Positions 33,593 through 41,799 of a DNA stretch of 64,000 nt are shown here, one piece after another. Both the position numbers and the translations under genes were made by a program. Origin of the DNA: Actinomyces sp. UMB0138 (GTDB lineage: Bacteria > Bacillota > Negativicutes > Veillonellales > Veillonellaceae); assembly GCF_002849225.1 (NCBI RefSeq), contig NZ_PKMC01000001.1, forward strand, positions 483,932 to 547,931, written 5' to 3'. The number at the start of each line of letters is the position of its first letter. Position 1 is the stretch's first letter. The notes below the pieces were generated by a model. The model was given only the letters and a program-made list of their open reading frames with translations. It ran no database searches and had not been told where the DNA came from.

Positions 33593-33924
33593 TGGCTTTG
33601 CAATTCGCATGCAAAGTTTCTGATCTGGATGCCGGTGAAGCTACCTGCGTGACCTTGCCAGATGGTGACGGTAAAGCTATCAAAGTTGCTGTCGTTCGCG
33701 ATAGCGACGGTACCTTTCACGCCATTGGTGATACCTGCTCTCACGGCGACGTACCTTTGTCCGAGGGCGACGTCGAGGATGGCACCATCGAGTGCTGGGG
33801 GCATGGCGCACAGTTTGATCTGGAAACTGGGCAGCCGACTTTGCCAGCCACTGAGCCTGTACCCGTGTACGAACTAACTCTTGACGGCGACGATGTTCTT
33901 GTCGACGTCGATGCCAGCAAGTAA
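33592..33924 (+). CDS. Rieske-type ferredoxin of the suf operon
   Basis: This 110-residue protein carries the Rieske 2Fe-2S ligands CSH (in DTCSHGDVPL) and CWGH (in ECWGHGAQFDL), the Cx1H...Cx2H pattern of non-haem dioxygenase-type ferredoxins. Such a gene between sufD and sufC is common in Actinobacteria; it may deliver electrons for cluster assembly, though its role is not established. It starts at GTG 33592, coupled to sufD. Confidence 0.9.
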   Translation: MALQFACKVSDLDAGEATCVTLPDGDGKAIKVAVVRDSDGTFHAIGDTCSHGDVPLSEGDVEDGTIECWGHGAQFDLETGQPTLPATEPVPVYELTLDGDDVLVDVDASK

Positions 33925-33934
33925 AGGAAGAAAA

Positions 33935-34687
33935 ATGTCGACTCTTGAAATCAAAGGCCTGAAGGTTTCTGTCGAGACCAACGAGGGTCCGAAGCAAATT
34001 CTCCACGGGGTGGATTTGACGATCAATTCCGGCGAGGTGCACGCCATCATGGGCCCGAATGGGTCTGGCAAGTCCACCTTGGCTTACTCGATCGCTGGCC
34101 ATCCCGGATACACGATCGATGATGGCGAAGTGTTGCTCGACGGTCACAACATTTTGGAAGGCACTGCTGATGATCGTGCTCGTGCCGGGCTCTTCTTGGC
34201 AATGCAGTATCCGGTCGAGGTTCCCGGTGTATCGGTGTCCAACTTCTTGCGGACCGCGCGCACAGCAGTTGATGGGAAGCCGCCGGCACTGCGTACCTGG
34301 ACCAAGGAACTGGAGCAGGCAATGGAGGATCTTCGTATTGATCCGGAATTCGCCAACCGTGACTTGAACGCAGGTTTCTCGGGCGGCGAGAAGAAGCGCC
34401 ATGAGATCTTGCAGATGCGCATTCTTCGTCCCAAGTTTGCTGTACTTGACGAGACTGACTCCGGCCTCGACGTGGACGCGCTGCGTATCGTGTCTGAGGG
34501 CGTAAACCACGTCCATGACGAAGTCGGCAGCGGTATTTTGTTGATCACTCACTACACCAGAATTCTGCGCTACATCAAACCGCAGTTTGTACACGTGTTT
34601 GTGAATGGCCACGTCGTAGAGCAGGGCGGACCTGAGCTTGCAGACCGTCTAGAAGAAGAAGGCTACGATCGGTTCACCGGTAAATAA
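33935..34687 (+). CDS. sufC: SufC ATPase
   Basis: This ABC-type ATPase of the SufBCD complex has 250 residues: Walker A GPNGSGKSTL, a Q-loop near MQYPVEVPG, the signature FSGGEKKRHEI, and Walker B FAVLDETDSGLDVDAL. ATG 33935 follows AAAGGAAG; the longer open frame from 33881 would overlap the Rieske gene and lacks homology. The stop overlaps the sufS start by one base. Confidence 0.96.
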   Translation: MSTLEIKGLKVSVETNEGPKQILHGVDLTINSGEVHAIMGPNGSGKSTLAYSIAGHPGYTIDDGEVLLDGHNILEGTADDRARAGLFLAMQYPVEVPGVSVSNFLRTARTAVDGKPPALRTWTKELEQAMEDLRIDPEFANRDLNAGFSGGEKKRHEILQMRILRPKFAVLDETDSGLDVDALRIVSEGVNHVHDEVGSGILLITHYTRILRYIKPQFVHVFVNGHVVEQGGPELADRLEEEGYDRFTGK

Positions 34688-35982
34688 TGACTACTTCGGA
34701 AAATAGGGCGGATTTTACTGCTGAAGAGCTGGCTGGCCTGCGTAAAGATTTCCCGATCACTGCCCGTATCGGGCGGGGCGGCCAGCCCTTGGCATACCTT
34801 GACTCTTCTGCAACTGCACAAAAACCTATCTGGGTGATGGACGCTGTTTCAGAGTTTTACTCCCGCCACAATGGGGCAGTAAATCGCGGCACTCATCTAC
34901 TCGCAGACGAGTCGACAACTGCTTACGAAGAGGGACGAGACGCAGTAGCGAAGTTTATTGACGCGTCTTCGTCTGATGAGGTCGTGTGGACGCGCAATGC
35001 CACAGAGGGCGTGAACCTTCTGGCCTACTCGATGCTGAATGCTTCGCTTGGAGCTGGGGGAGCAGAGGCCGAACAGTTCAAGATTGGTTCCGCAGACCGA
35101 ATCGTGGTGACTCGCGCAGAGCATCACGCGAACCTCGTTCCGTGGCAGCAGCTGGCGGAACGTACTGGCGCAGAATTTGCTTGGTTGGATCTGACCAGCG
35201 ACGGATGCATCGATCTGGACACGCTGAACGTCATCACTCCAAATACGAAAGTGGTTGCGTTTACGCATGTTTCTAACGTAACGGGTGCTATCAGCCCCGT
35301 TGAGGCGATTGTGGCGGCAGCTAGGAAAGTTGGCGCGCTGGTTGTGCTGGACACTACGCAGTCTGCCGCTCACATGCCAATTTCCGTGCGTGAATTAGGC
35401 GCCGATTTCGCTGTACTGTCGGGGCATAAGCTCTGTGGTCCTACCGGTATTGGCGTTCTGTGGGGCCGCAAGGAGCTACTGGATGCACTGCCTCCATTCA
35501 TGACCGGCGGGTCCATGATTACTGATGTGCAGATGGAGAAAACCTCTTTTCATGCTGCTCCAGCTCGTTTTGAGGCCGGCACGCAGGCGGTTGGACAGAT
35601 CGTCGGTTTCAAGGCTGCACTTGACTACCTATCCGAGGTGTCAATGGAGCGTGTCGCCGCTCATGAGGCGGCGATTACCCGCCAGCTTCTGGAAGGGATC
35701 AAGCAGATAGACGGGGTCCATGTGCTGGGGCCTAAAGAGGCGGATAACCGTGTTGCGGTTGTTTCGTTCGTCGTGGATGGTGTTCATCCGCATGACGTGG
35801 GCCAAATTCTGGACTCGCACTCGATCGCGATTAGGGTTGGCCATCACTGTGCTATCCCGTTGCACAAGCATTTTGGTGTTCGAGCCTCTGCAAGGGCATC
35901 GGCATCTCTGATAACCTCCGCTGAGGAAATTGACCGATTCCTGGACGCGCTTGGACAAGTCCGCAAATTCTTTGGAGTGTGA
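34687..35982 (+). CDS. sufS: SufS cysteine desulfurase
   Basis: This PLP enzyme mobilises sulfur from cysteine as a persulfide. It has 431 residues. The PLP lysine is K248 in SGHKLCGPTGIGVLWG, and the catalytic cysteine is C388 in RVGHHCAIPLHKHF, which has the short-loop group II (SufS) form. THVSNVTGAISP is also conserved. It is followed immediately by sufU, its sulfur acceptor. Confidence 0.96.
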   Translation: MTTSENRADFTAEELAGLRKDFPITARIGRGGQPLAYLDSSATAQKPIWVMDAVSEFYSRHNGAVNRGTHLLADESTTAYEEGRDAVAKFIDASSSDEVVWTRNATEGVNLLAYSMLNASLGAGGAEAEQFKIGSADRIVVTRAEHHANLVPWQQLAERTGAEFAWLDLTSDGCIDLDTLNVITPNTKVVAFTHVSNVTGAISPVEAIVAAARKVGALVVLDTTQSAAHMPISVRELGADFAVLSGHKLCGPTGIGVLWGRKELLDALPPFMTGGSMITDVQMEKTSFHAAPARFEAGTQAVGQIVGFKAALDYLSEVSMERVAAHEAAITRQLLEGIKQIDGVHVLGPKEADNRVAVVSFVVDGVHPHDVGQILDSHSIAIRVGHHCAIPLHKHFGVRASARASASLITSAEEIDRFLDALGQVRKFFGV

Positions 35983-36495
35983 ATGTCAGATCTGGAACAG
36001 ATGTACCAGCAGGTGATTCTGGACCATGCCCGCCTGCGTTACGGCAGTGGCGGTTCAGATGGGGATGGCGTTTCCCATCAGGTCAACCCCACATGCGGTG
36101 ATGAGGTCACTCTGGGGTTGTCCTTATCAGACGAGGACAAGATTGCTAAACTGTCCTGGGATGGGAGCGGTTGCTCAATTTCTCAGGCTTCCCTGTCGAT
36201 TATGTCCTCGATGGTGGAAGGCCAGTCAGTCGATTATGCAAGGGAGCTATACGAGGCATTCCTGCGAATGATGCACGGTCAAGGAACTTCTCCCAGCGAG
36301 GAGGACCTCGACTTGCTAGAAGATCTGGCTGCATTTGAGGGCACAGCGAAATTCCCCGCTCGCATCAAATGCGCTTTGCTGGGATGGATGGCTCTTATCG
36401 ACTCCATTTCGAAAGCCCAGGCAGGTGGCAAAGGCGAAGCGAGTGAAAGTGCCCCGCACGCTGGATGTGAACCACAAAGGAGCTCAAATGACTAA
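35983..36495 (+). CDS. sufU: SufU zinc-dependent sulfurtransferase
   Basis: This 170-residue IscU-like protein receives persulfide sulfur from SufS. The zinc and sulfur ligands appear in NPTCGDEV, GSGCSISQAS and ARIKCALLGW, with the roughly 18-residue insertion between the second and third cysteine motifs that separates SufU from IscU. A short variable tail (about 145-170) follows. It starts one base after the sufS stop and overlaps the next gene by 8 bases. Confidence 0.95.
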   Translation: MSDLEQMYQQVILDHARLRYGSGGSDGDGVSHQVNPTCGDEVTLGLSLSDEDKIAKLSWDGSGCSISQASLSIMSSMVEGQSVDYARELYEAFLRMMHGQGTSPSEEDLDLLEDLAAFEGTAKFPARIKCALLGWMALIDSISKAQAGGKGEASESAPHAGCEPQRSSND

Positions 36496-36946
36496 CCCTA
36501 TGGCTAACCCTGATCCGGTGCCAGAACGCTTTACAGAGCCTGGACCAGCCTCTCTAGCCGAGGCCCATCAGGCTAGTCACGATCACACGCCGCAACAGAG
36601 TTTTCGTGAGGTGACCAACGAAGTAGCTGAGGGCGCTACTATCACGGAAGAGGACGTCCTAGAGGCAATGCGAGACGTGATCGATCCGGAGCTTGGGATC
36701 AACGTCGTTGACCTTGGTCTTGTTTACGGGGTCCATATTGACGAAAATAATGCAGTTGTAATGGATATGACGCTGACCTCTGCGGCTTGCCCGCTCACTG
36801 ATGTGATTCAGGACCAGGCTGCTACGGTGCTAGCTTCGATGGTGTCCGCTGTTGCAATCAATTGGGTGTGGATGCCGCCATGGGGACCGGACTGCATCAC
36901 TGAGGAGGGGCGCGAGCAGTTGCGCGCTCTTGGATTCAACGTTTAG
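36488..36946 (+). CDS. sufT: SufT-like MIP18/DUF59 family Fe-S maturation protein
   Basis: This 152-residue protein has a DUF59/MIP18 domain at about 52-150, with VIDPELGINVVDLGLVY and the Cys-containing TSAACPLTDVI. A low-complexity, acidic leader precedes it. DUF59 proteins assist Fe-S protein maturation. ATG 36488 is backed by AAGGAG five bases upstream; the longer frame from 36335 runs through sufU and is not a start. It is the last suf gene before the terminator. Confidence 0.9.
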   Translation: MTNPMANPDPVPERFTEPGPASLAEAHQASHDHTPQQSFREVTNEVAEGATITEEDVLEAMRDVIDPELGINVVDLGLVYGVHIDENNAVVMDMTLTSAACPLTDVIQDQAATVLASMVSAVAINWVWMPPWGPDCITEEGREQLRALGFNV

Positions 36947-36955
36947 ATCCTGTAC

Positions 36956-36999
36956 TTAAAAGTAAATGGTGCCGCTCTTGCGGCACCATTTACTTTTAA
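36956..36999. terminator. Bidirectional terminator between suf operon and tgt
   Basis: Perfect 20-bp arms (36956-36975 and 36980-36999) enclose a TCTT loop, with an A-rich 5' flank and T-rich 3' flank so that it works on both strands. It overlaps the tgt stop codon. Confidence 0.92.
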
Positions 37000-38210
37000 T
37001 TTCCGTAAAAACGGCCTAGGGTCTCTGTCTTGAAGTCCTCGTAGTATCCCTCTTCAATTGACTTCCTAATATTTGCCACCAGTTGAACAGTGAAGTGTTC
37101 GTTGTGAATAGTGGCCAGGGTAGCCGAGAGCATCTCCTTGGCCTTGAATAGATGATGCAGATAGGCGCGGGAGTAGTGAGTGCATGTATAACAGGTGCAA
37201 TTGTCATCCAGAGGACGGAAATCCCGCTTGAATTCGGCTCGGGTGATGTTGACTCTGCCAGTAGGCATGTAGATCGCTGCATTCCTAGCCACCCGGGAGG
37301 GGTTCACACAGTCGAAGGTATCCGCACCGTTTTCTATTGCAGTGAAGAAATCATCAGGTTCAGAAATGCCCAGAAGGTGGCGGGCTTTGTCTTCTGGAAG
37401 TTCTTCACATACCCAGCCGACAATGGTGCCGAGGTTTTCCTTCTCGAGCGCGCCCCCAATACCAAAACCATCAAATGTGGTCCCGTCGATTTCCATCGAA
37501 CCTAGATCGCGAGCTGCCTTGCGGCGGAGGTCCTCGTACTGGGCACCTTGCAGAACCCCAAATAGTTGCTGATGGGGCTTGTCAGCTCTCTCTTCGGTGA
37601 GCTTGGCATGGGCACTTAGACAGCGCTCCGCCCACCTGCGAGTCCTCTCTAGGGACGTGACCTGATAGTCGTATGGGTGTACCAGCGAGGTGAGCTCGTC
37701 GAAAGCAAACATAATGTCTGCTCCCAACTGATGCTGTATACGCATAGACACTTCTGGATTGAAGCGATGCTTGGAACCGTCTAGATGGGAACGAAAAACT
37801 ACCCCGTCCTCGTCTACCTTCGCCCTATTTTTTAGCTGCGGTTGCGACACCGGGGCAGTAGTTTTCCCTGAAAACTCTTGCGACAGTACCTTCTTGTAGC
37901 CAGCTCCCAGACTAAGAACTTGGAAGCCGCCAGAATCTGTATAGGTGGGGCCGTCCCAGTTCATGAATTTGGACAGCCCCCCGGCCTCATCGACTATCTC
38001 AGGGCCGGGCTGGAGGTATAGGTGGTATGCGTTAGCAAGTAGGGCATTGGCACCTAGCGACCTCATTGATTCCGGAAGCACCGCTTTTACAGTGGCTTTA
38101 GTTCCTACTGGAATAAAGGCAGGCGTGGGAATATCACCGTGGGGAGTATGAATAATCCCCGTGCGTCCTAATTTCCCATCGAGCCGTGCACCGATATCGA
38201 AACTTGTCAC
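36996..38210 (-). CDS. tgt: tRNA-guanine (queuine) transglycosylase
   Basis: This enzyme exchanges guanine-34 of GUN-anticodon tRNAs for queuine or its precursor. It has 404 residues, with VGTKATVKAVLPESM, the TDSGGFQVLSLG substrate loop containing the conserved Asp, the GIGGALEKE region, and the zinc site CTCYTCTHYSRAYLHHL near the C-terminus. It is followed upstream by yhhQ, 1 base away, which supplies its base. Confidence 0.95.
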   Translation of the reverse strand: MTSFDIGARLDGKLGRTGIIHTPHGDIPTPAFIPVGTKATVKAVLPESMRSLGANALLANAYHLYLQPGPEIVDEAGGLSKFMNWDGPTYTDSGGFQVLSLGAGYKKVLSQEFSGKTTAPVSQPQLKNRAKVDEDGVVFRSHLDGSKHRFNPEVSMRIQHQLGADIMFAFDELTSLVHPYDYQVTSLERTRRWAERCLSAHAKLTEERADKPHQQLFGVLQGAQYEDLRRKAARDLGSMEIDGTTFDGFGIGGALEKENLGTIVGWVCEELPEDKARHLLGISEPDDFFTAIENGADTFDCVNPSRVARNAAIYMPTGRVNITRAEFKRDFRPLDDNCTCYTCTHYSRAYLHHLFKAKEMLSATLATIHNEHFTVQLVANIRKSIEEGYYEDFKTETLGRFYGN

Positions 38211-38891
38211 TTATTTAGCCTCCAGGTACTCTGTCTCAGCCTTTTTCAGTAGGTGAATGACTGTGTACGTAACTGGTAGCAGTACAACTTCGAGTAAGCA
38301 TTTATAAACGTACCCAGTCAGTACATAGTTTAGGAACTGGGCACCGGTAATGATCCCATAAAACGCTATTGTGCAGAAGATAGTTGTGTCAGCCAGCTCA
38401 CCGACGAGTGTTGACGAGATCAGGCGCACCCACAAGTGGTTTTCGCCGAAGCGGTTTTTGATTGCTACCAGGACTTTTGAATTGAGTAGTTGCCCCACCA
38501 AGTATCCGCAGACTGAGGCAGCGACGATTCGCGGTACAAAGCCGAGCACGGCTTCAAAAGCTGCCTGGTTTTCGTATCCGGGGCCAACTGGAGCAACTTG
38601 GACTAGATAGAAGATTGCTGAGGCCAGGATGGACATAGCGAATCCCACGATGATCGTTCGTTTCGCTGCCCGGTAGCCGTATATTTCAGAGAGCACGTCT
38701 GCCAGGATGTAAGTGAATGGGAATAGAATTGCGCCCCCGTCGAAGATCAGTGAAAATCCTGCAATGGGGGTGTCGACCGAGATCAATTTGGTTGCCGCGA
38801 TATTCGAGAGCAGCAGAAAAGATACGAAAAAAATCGCGATCAGATCGTAGAAGCGGGAGGAATTTCTGGGTTGGTATCGCACTGAGGCCAT
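38211..38891 (-). CDS. yhhQ: Queuosine precursor transporter YhhQ
   Basis: This VUT/YhhQ family membrane protein has 226 residues and about six hydrophobic helices. Family motifs are FVSFLLLSNIAATKLISV, FPFTYILADVLSEIYGYR, and RLISSTLVGELADTTIFC. Members import queuine or preQ bases. ATG 38891 gives the normal family N-terminus; the frame extends to 38966 inside the pucR gene. Pairing with tgt and the absence of Q-synthesis genes nearby suggest salvage. Confidence 0.9.
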   Translation of the reverse strand: MASVRYQPRNSSRFYDLIAIFFVSFLLLSNIAATKLISVDTPIAGFSLIFDGGAILFPFTYILADVLSEIYGYRAAKRTIIVGFAMSILASAIFYLVQVAPVGPGYENQAAFEAVLGFVPRIVAASVCGYLVGQLLNSKVLVAIKNRFGENHLWVRLISSTLVGELADTTIFCTIAFYGIITGAQFLNYVLTGYVYKCLLEVVLLPVTYTVIHLLKKAETEYLEAK

Positions 38892-38904
38892 GTAGGCGAT
38901 TTTA

Positions 38905-40362
38905 TTACCTTTCTGATAGTGCTCGCAGCGAAAACCACAGCTGTGCACGTGCAGCCGGGTCATCAAGATTGATAGCTAACGCACGTCCGGCAGCTCCAAG
39001 TTTTGCCCGCACAGTGTTGCGATGCATTCCGGTTTCCTTTGCCACCTGCGCGATGTTGCCATTTGTGGAGATGAAGGCGTCTAGTAGCGAGAGCATCTCA
39101 TCATTTCCATTCGCCGCCGCAAGGAAGTCCTTGGCCCACAGTCGCGCATCTTTGGCGCCCACCAATGCCATCATGGCGTTACCTGAGATCTCATCCCAGG
39201 TAACCTGCTTGCGGGTGGGAGAAGTTTTCTTTAGGGCAAGCTCAGCGGTTTGCGCGGAATCGTCGGCCTCTTTTTGGCGACGCACAGCCCCGATGCCAGC
39301 TTGTAGGTCAAAATCTGCCAATTTCGACAGCAAAAGTGGCATACCGTCGGAGGGGACCAATATTTGCAGTCGATTCTTGGTCAGTTTGAGTGGAACGGAA
39401 AAGTGTGAATCTATTTGTTTGTGTGCCCGGGCTAACTCAGATCGATCTCCTTTTGCCGCAACAAATGCCAATTTAGGGGCGAGTCGATTGGCGCGTGGGT
39501 ATGCGAGCGAATAGATTTCACGGGCAGTATGCCTGTCACCTGATAGGAAGAGTTCTAAACATCGTGCTGACAATGCTAGGCGACTCTCTGCCAACCTTTC
39601 GGTAATGGTCAGTGAAGTCTGAAGTAGTAGCGCACTCGTGGAAATAGCGTTTCGCATCCAACTGAGCAGAGGGCGTTGGGTTTGCAATACCAGATATGCA
39701 TCGTGGCCTTTTAAACTTGCTGTGGGAAGAACGATGGTATCGCCGGTTGGGCTTTGCTCAGTAATAGCTGCGGCCTGACAGTTTTGCACCGTCTCCAATA
39801 ATATACGTTTGCTCGGTGAGGGATTGCCTGCTGCGCTTATGACCTCTTCGGCAGTGACAAGTGCCGTGTTGGCGCGCGTTATTCGTGCTAATCGGTCGAT
39901 GATCGTCGCAAGGGGATTTTGTGATGACGCGGCTTGGATCAAGCTTTGCTGAGCTTTCCCAAGAAGTCGAGCAGAAGCAACTGCTTCGGCCTCTAGGAGG
40001 TCTGCGACCAAGCGTGAGATCCGCACAAAGTTAGTCGCTTCTGGCACCTCGATAAGATTTAGTCCGTGCTCGCGAGCGGCGGTTAAAAGTTCCCTGGGGA
40101 CTTGCCTCTGCCAGGGACCAACACCGAAGGCGAGGGCGGATACGTGTGCTTTGTTTAGTCGCTCTACATACTCCTCCCATTGGTGCTCAGTTTTTGGGGA
40201 TCCGCAGGAAGTAGTGAGCACTAGTTCTCCGCCCTCTAAAAAAGGGGTGGGATTGAGGTGTTCTGTTACTGCTACCCACCTTATTGAGGCGTGAGGGTGC
40301 GGACACCAGAGCGATACCAGTTTGATACTTGGGTGGTGGATAACGTCTGAAATGCTCGCCAT
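38905..40362 (-). CDS. PucR/CdaR-type transcriptional regulator
   Basis: This 485-residue protein has an N-terminal PucR domain (residues 1-125, with HLNPTPFLEGGELVLTT). A middle region follows, and a C-terminal helix-turn-helix (about 425-480) contains NGNIAQVAKETGMHRNTVRAKL, the PucR/CdaR HTH_30 type. Such regulators control purine, GABA, proline or other nitrogen catabolism. It is divergent from gabT with a 113-base intergenic region that holds GTGCAC elements, so it is the likely regulator of the GABA operon. Confidence 0.88.
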   Translation of the reverse strand: MASISDVIHHPSIKLVSLWCPHPHASIRWVAVTEHLNPTPFLEGGELVLTTSCGSPKTEHQWEEYVERLNKAHVSALAFGVGPWQRQVPRELLTAAREHGLNLIEVPEATNFVRISRLVADLLEAEAVASARLLGKAQQSLIQAASSQNPLATIIDRLARITRANTALVTAEEVISAAGNPSPSKRILLETVQNCQAAAITEQSPTGDTIVLPTASLKGHDAYLVLQTQRPLLSWMRNAISTSALLLQTSLTITERLAESRLALSARCLELFLSGDRHTAREIYSLAYPRANRLAPKLAFVAAKGDRSELARAHKQIDSHFSVPLKLTKNRLQILVPSDGMPLLLSKLADFDLQAGIGAVRRQKEADDSAQTAELALKKTSPTRKQVTWDEISGNAMMALVGAKDARLWAKDFLAAANGNDEMLSLLDAFISTNGNIAQVAKETGMHRNTVRAKLGAAGRALAINLDDPAARAQLWFSLRALSER

Positions 40363-40475
40363 GTATCAATTGTGCACAAAAGTATTTAAAAATATGTGCA
40401 CTTTGACAGTAGCGGGAATGTGAGTGGGACCATAGTCTCATGTCTGACAGCATTACTAAATGTTGGAGGACGAAG
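40363..40475. promoter_or_regulatory. pucR/gabT divergent control region with paired GTGCAC sites
   Basis: Two GTGCAC palindromes (40372-40377 and 40396-40401) stand 24 bases apart in an AT-rich stretch; the first lies within TTGTGCACAA. A TTGACA (40403-40408) directly abuts the second, but no well-spaced -10 follows (the best, CATAGT, is 22 bases on). This pattern suggests activator-dependent transcription of gabT by the adjacent PucR-type protein. Protein binding is inferred. Confidence 0.5.
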
Positions 40476-41798
40476 ATGTCGAAACTACCATTCCCACAGG
40501 TACGTAACATTGTTACTGACCTGCCGGGACCTAAATCGGAAGCATTTGCAAAACGGAAGCAAGATGCTGTCTCGGCCTGTGTTGCTACGCAAAATCCTAT
40601 TTATGCGCAGTATGCAGGGGGAGGCGTCATTGTTGACCTAGATGGAAACAGCTTTATCGACATGGGGTCAGGCATCGCGGTTACTACCGTCGGTGCTAGC
40701 AACGAACGAGTCGCTAAAGCAATTAAGGAACAGGCTGACAAGTTCACGCACACCTGTTTTATGACTACTCCATATGAGGGGTATGTCGAGGTATGCGAGT
40801 TCTTGAATCAGGCGACTCCGGGTGATTTCCCTAAACGGTCGGTACTGCTCAACTCTGGCTCAGAGGCGGTCGAAAACGCCGTCAAGGTCGCTAGGCGTTT
40901 CACTGGCAAGCCCGCTGTTGCCGCCTTCGAACACGCCTACCACGGACGCACGAATTTGACTATGGCAATGACGGCGAAGGTAGATCCTTATAAGTCAGGC
41001 TATGGCCCATTTGCCCCGGAAATCTATCGCATGCCAATGTCTAATCCCTATCGTGACGGGCTAGATGGTGATCAGGCAGCCAAACGCACTATCAATTGGC
41101 TCGAGAAAATGATTGGGGCTAAGAGCTTAGCTTGCATAGTGATAGAGCCGTTGCAAGGGGAGGGCGGATTTATCGTTCCAGCTCCCGGCTTCTTGCAGAA
41201 TCTGGCTAAGTGGGCAAAGGAAAATGACGTTGTCTTTGTAGCTGACGAAGTGCAGTGTGGATACGGCAGAACTGGCAAGATGTTCGACTCAGAATGGGAA
41301 GGCATTGAACCGGACGTCATCTGCACTGCGAAGGGAATTGCCGGGGGCATGCCGCTGTCAGCAATTACCGGTCGCGAGGAGATAATGAATGCGGGCGTTC
41401 CGGGTGGCCTCGGCGGTACCTACGGAGGAAACCCGGTATCTTGTGCGGCAGCGCTCGCAGTAGCTGAATCGATAAAGAACGATGGGCTGCTCGAGGTTGC
41501 TCAGAAATTCGAGCAAATTATTTCTAAACGCATGGGCGATTTGGCTGCTAGGGACAATCGCATAGGCGATGTGCGTGGACGCGGCGCAATGATGGCAATC
41601 GAGCTCGTCGATGAAGCTGGAGCTCCGGACGCCGCCCTCGCAAAAGAGATCCAGAAGCGTGCATACCAGGCAGGAGTAATCCTGCTTTCTTGTGGTACCG
41701 AAGGCAACGTCATTCGAATGTTGCCTCCGCTTTCAATGCCCGAAGAGCTACTTGAAGAGGCTTTGGGCGTTATCGAAGAAATTCTAAAGGAGATATAA
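40476..41798 (+). CDS. gabT: 4-aminobutyrate aminotransferase
   Basis: This class III PLP aminotransferase transfers the GABA amino group to 2-oxoglutarate, giving succinate semialdehyde. It has 440 residues. Motifs are LNSGSEAVENAVK, FEHAYHGRTNLTM, FVADEVQCGYGRTG and the PLP lysine K286 in TAKGIAGGMPL. I chose ATG 40476, with TTGGAGGA five bases upstream, over 40440. It heads a gabT-gdh-gabD operon, which supports GABA as substrate. Confidence 0.9.
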   Translation: MSKLPFPQVRNIVTDLPGPKSEAFAKRKQDAVSACVATQNPIYAQYAGGGVIVDLDGNSFIDMGSGIAVTTVGASNERVAKAIKEQADKFTHTCFMTTPYEGYVEVCEFLNQATPGDFPKRSVLLNSGSEAVENAVKVARRFTGKPAVAAFEHAYHGRTNLTMAMTAKVDPYKSGYGPFAPEIYRMPMSNPYRDGLDGDQAAKRTINWLEKMIGAKSLACIVIEPLQGEGGFIVPAPGFLQNLAKWAKENDVVFVADEVQCGYGRTGKMFDSEWEGIEPDVICTAKGIAGGMPLSAITGREEIMNAGVPGGLGGTYGGNPVSCAAALAVAESIKNDGLLEVAQKFEQIISKRMGDLAARDNRIGDVRGRGAMMAIELVDEAGAPDAALAKEIQKRAYQAGVILLSCGTEGNVIRMLPPLSMPEELLEEALGVIEEILKEI

Positions 41799-41799
41799 C

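Noticed and set aside
36335..36487. N-terminal extension of SufT to 36335
   Set aside because: It runs inside sufU in another frame, and a good AAGGAG site precedes ATG 36488.
38717..39514. Plus-strand 265-residue frame opposite yhhQ/pucR
   Set aside because: Arg/Ser-rich composition with no family features; both minus-strand genes here have clear domains.
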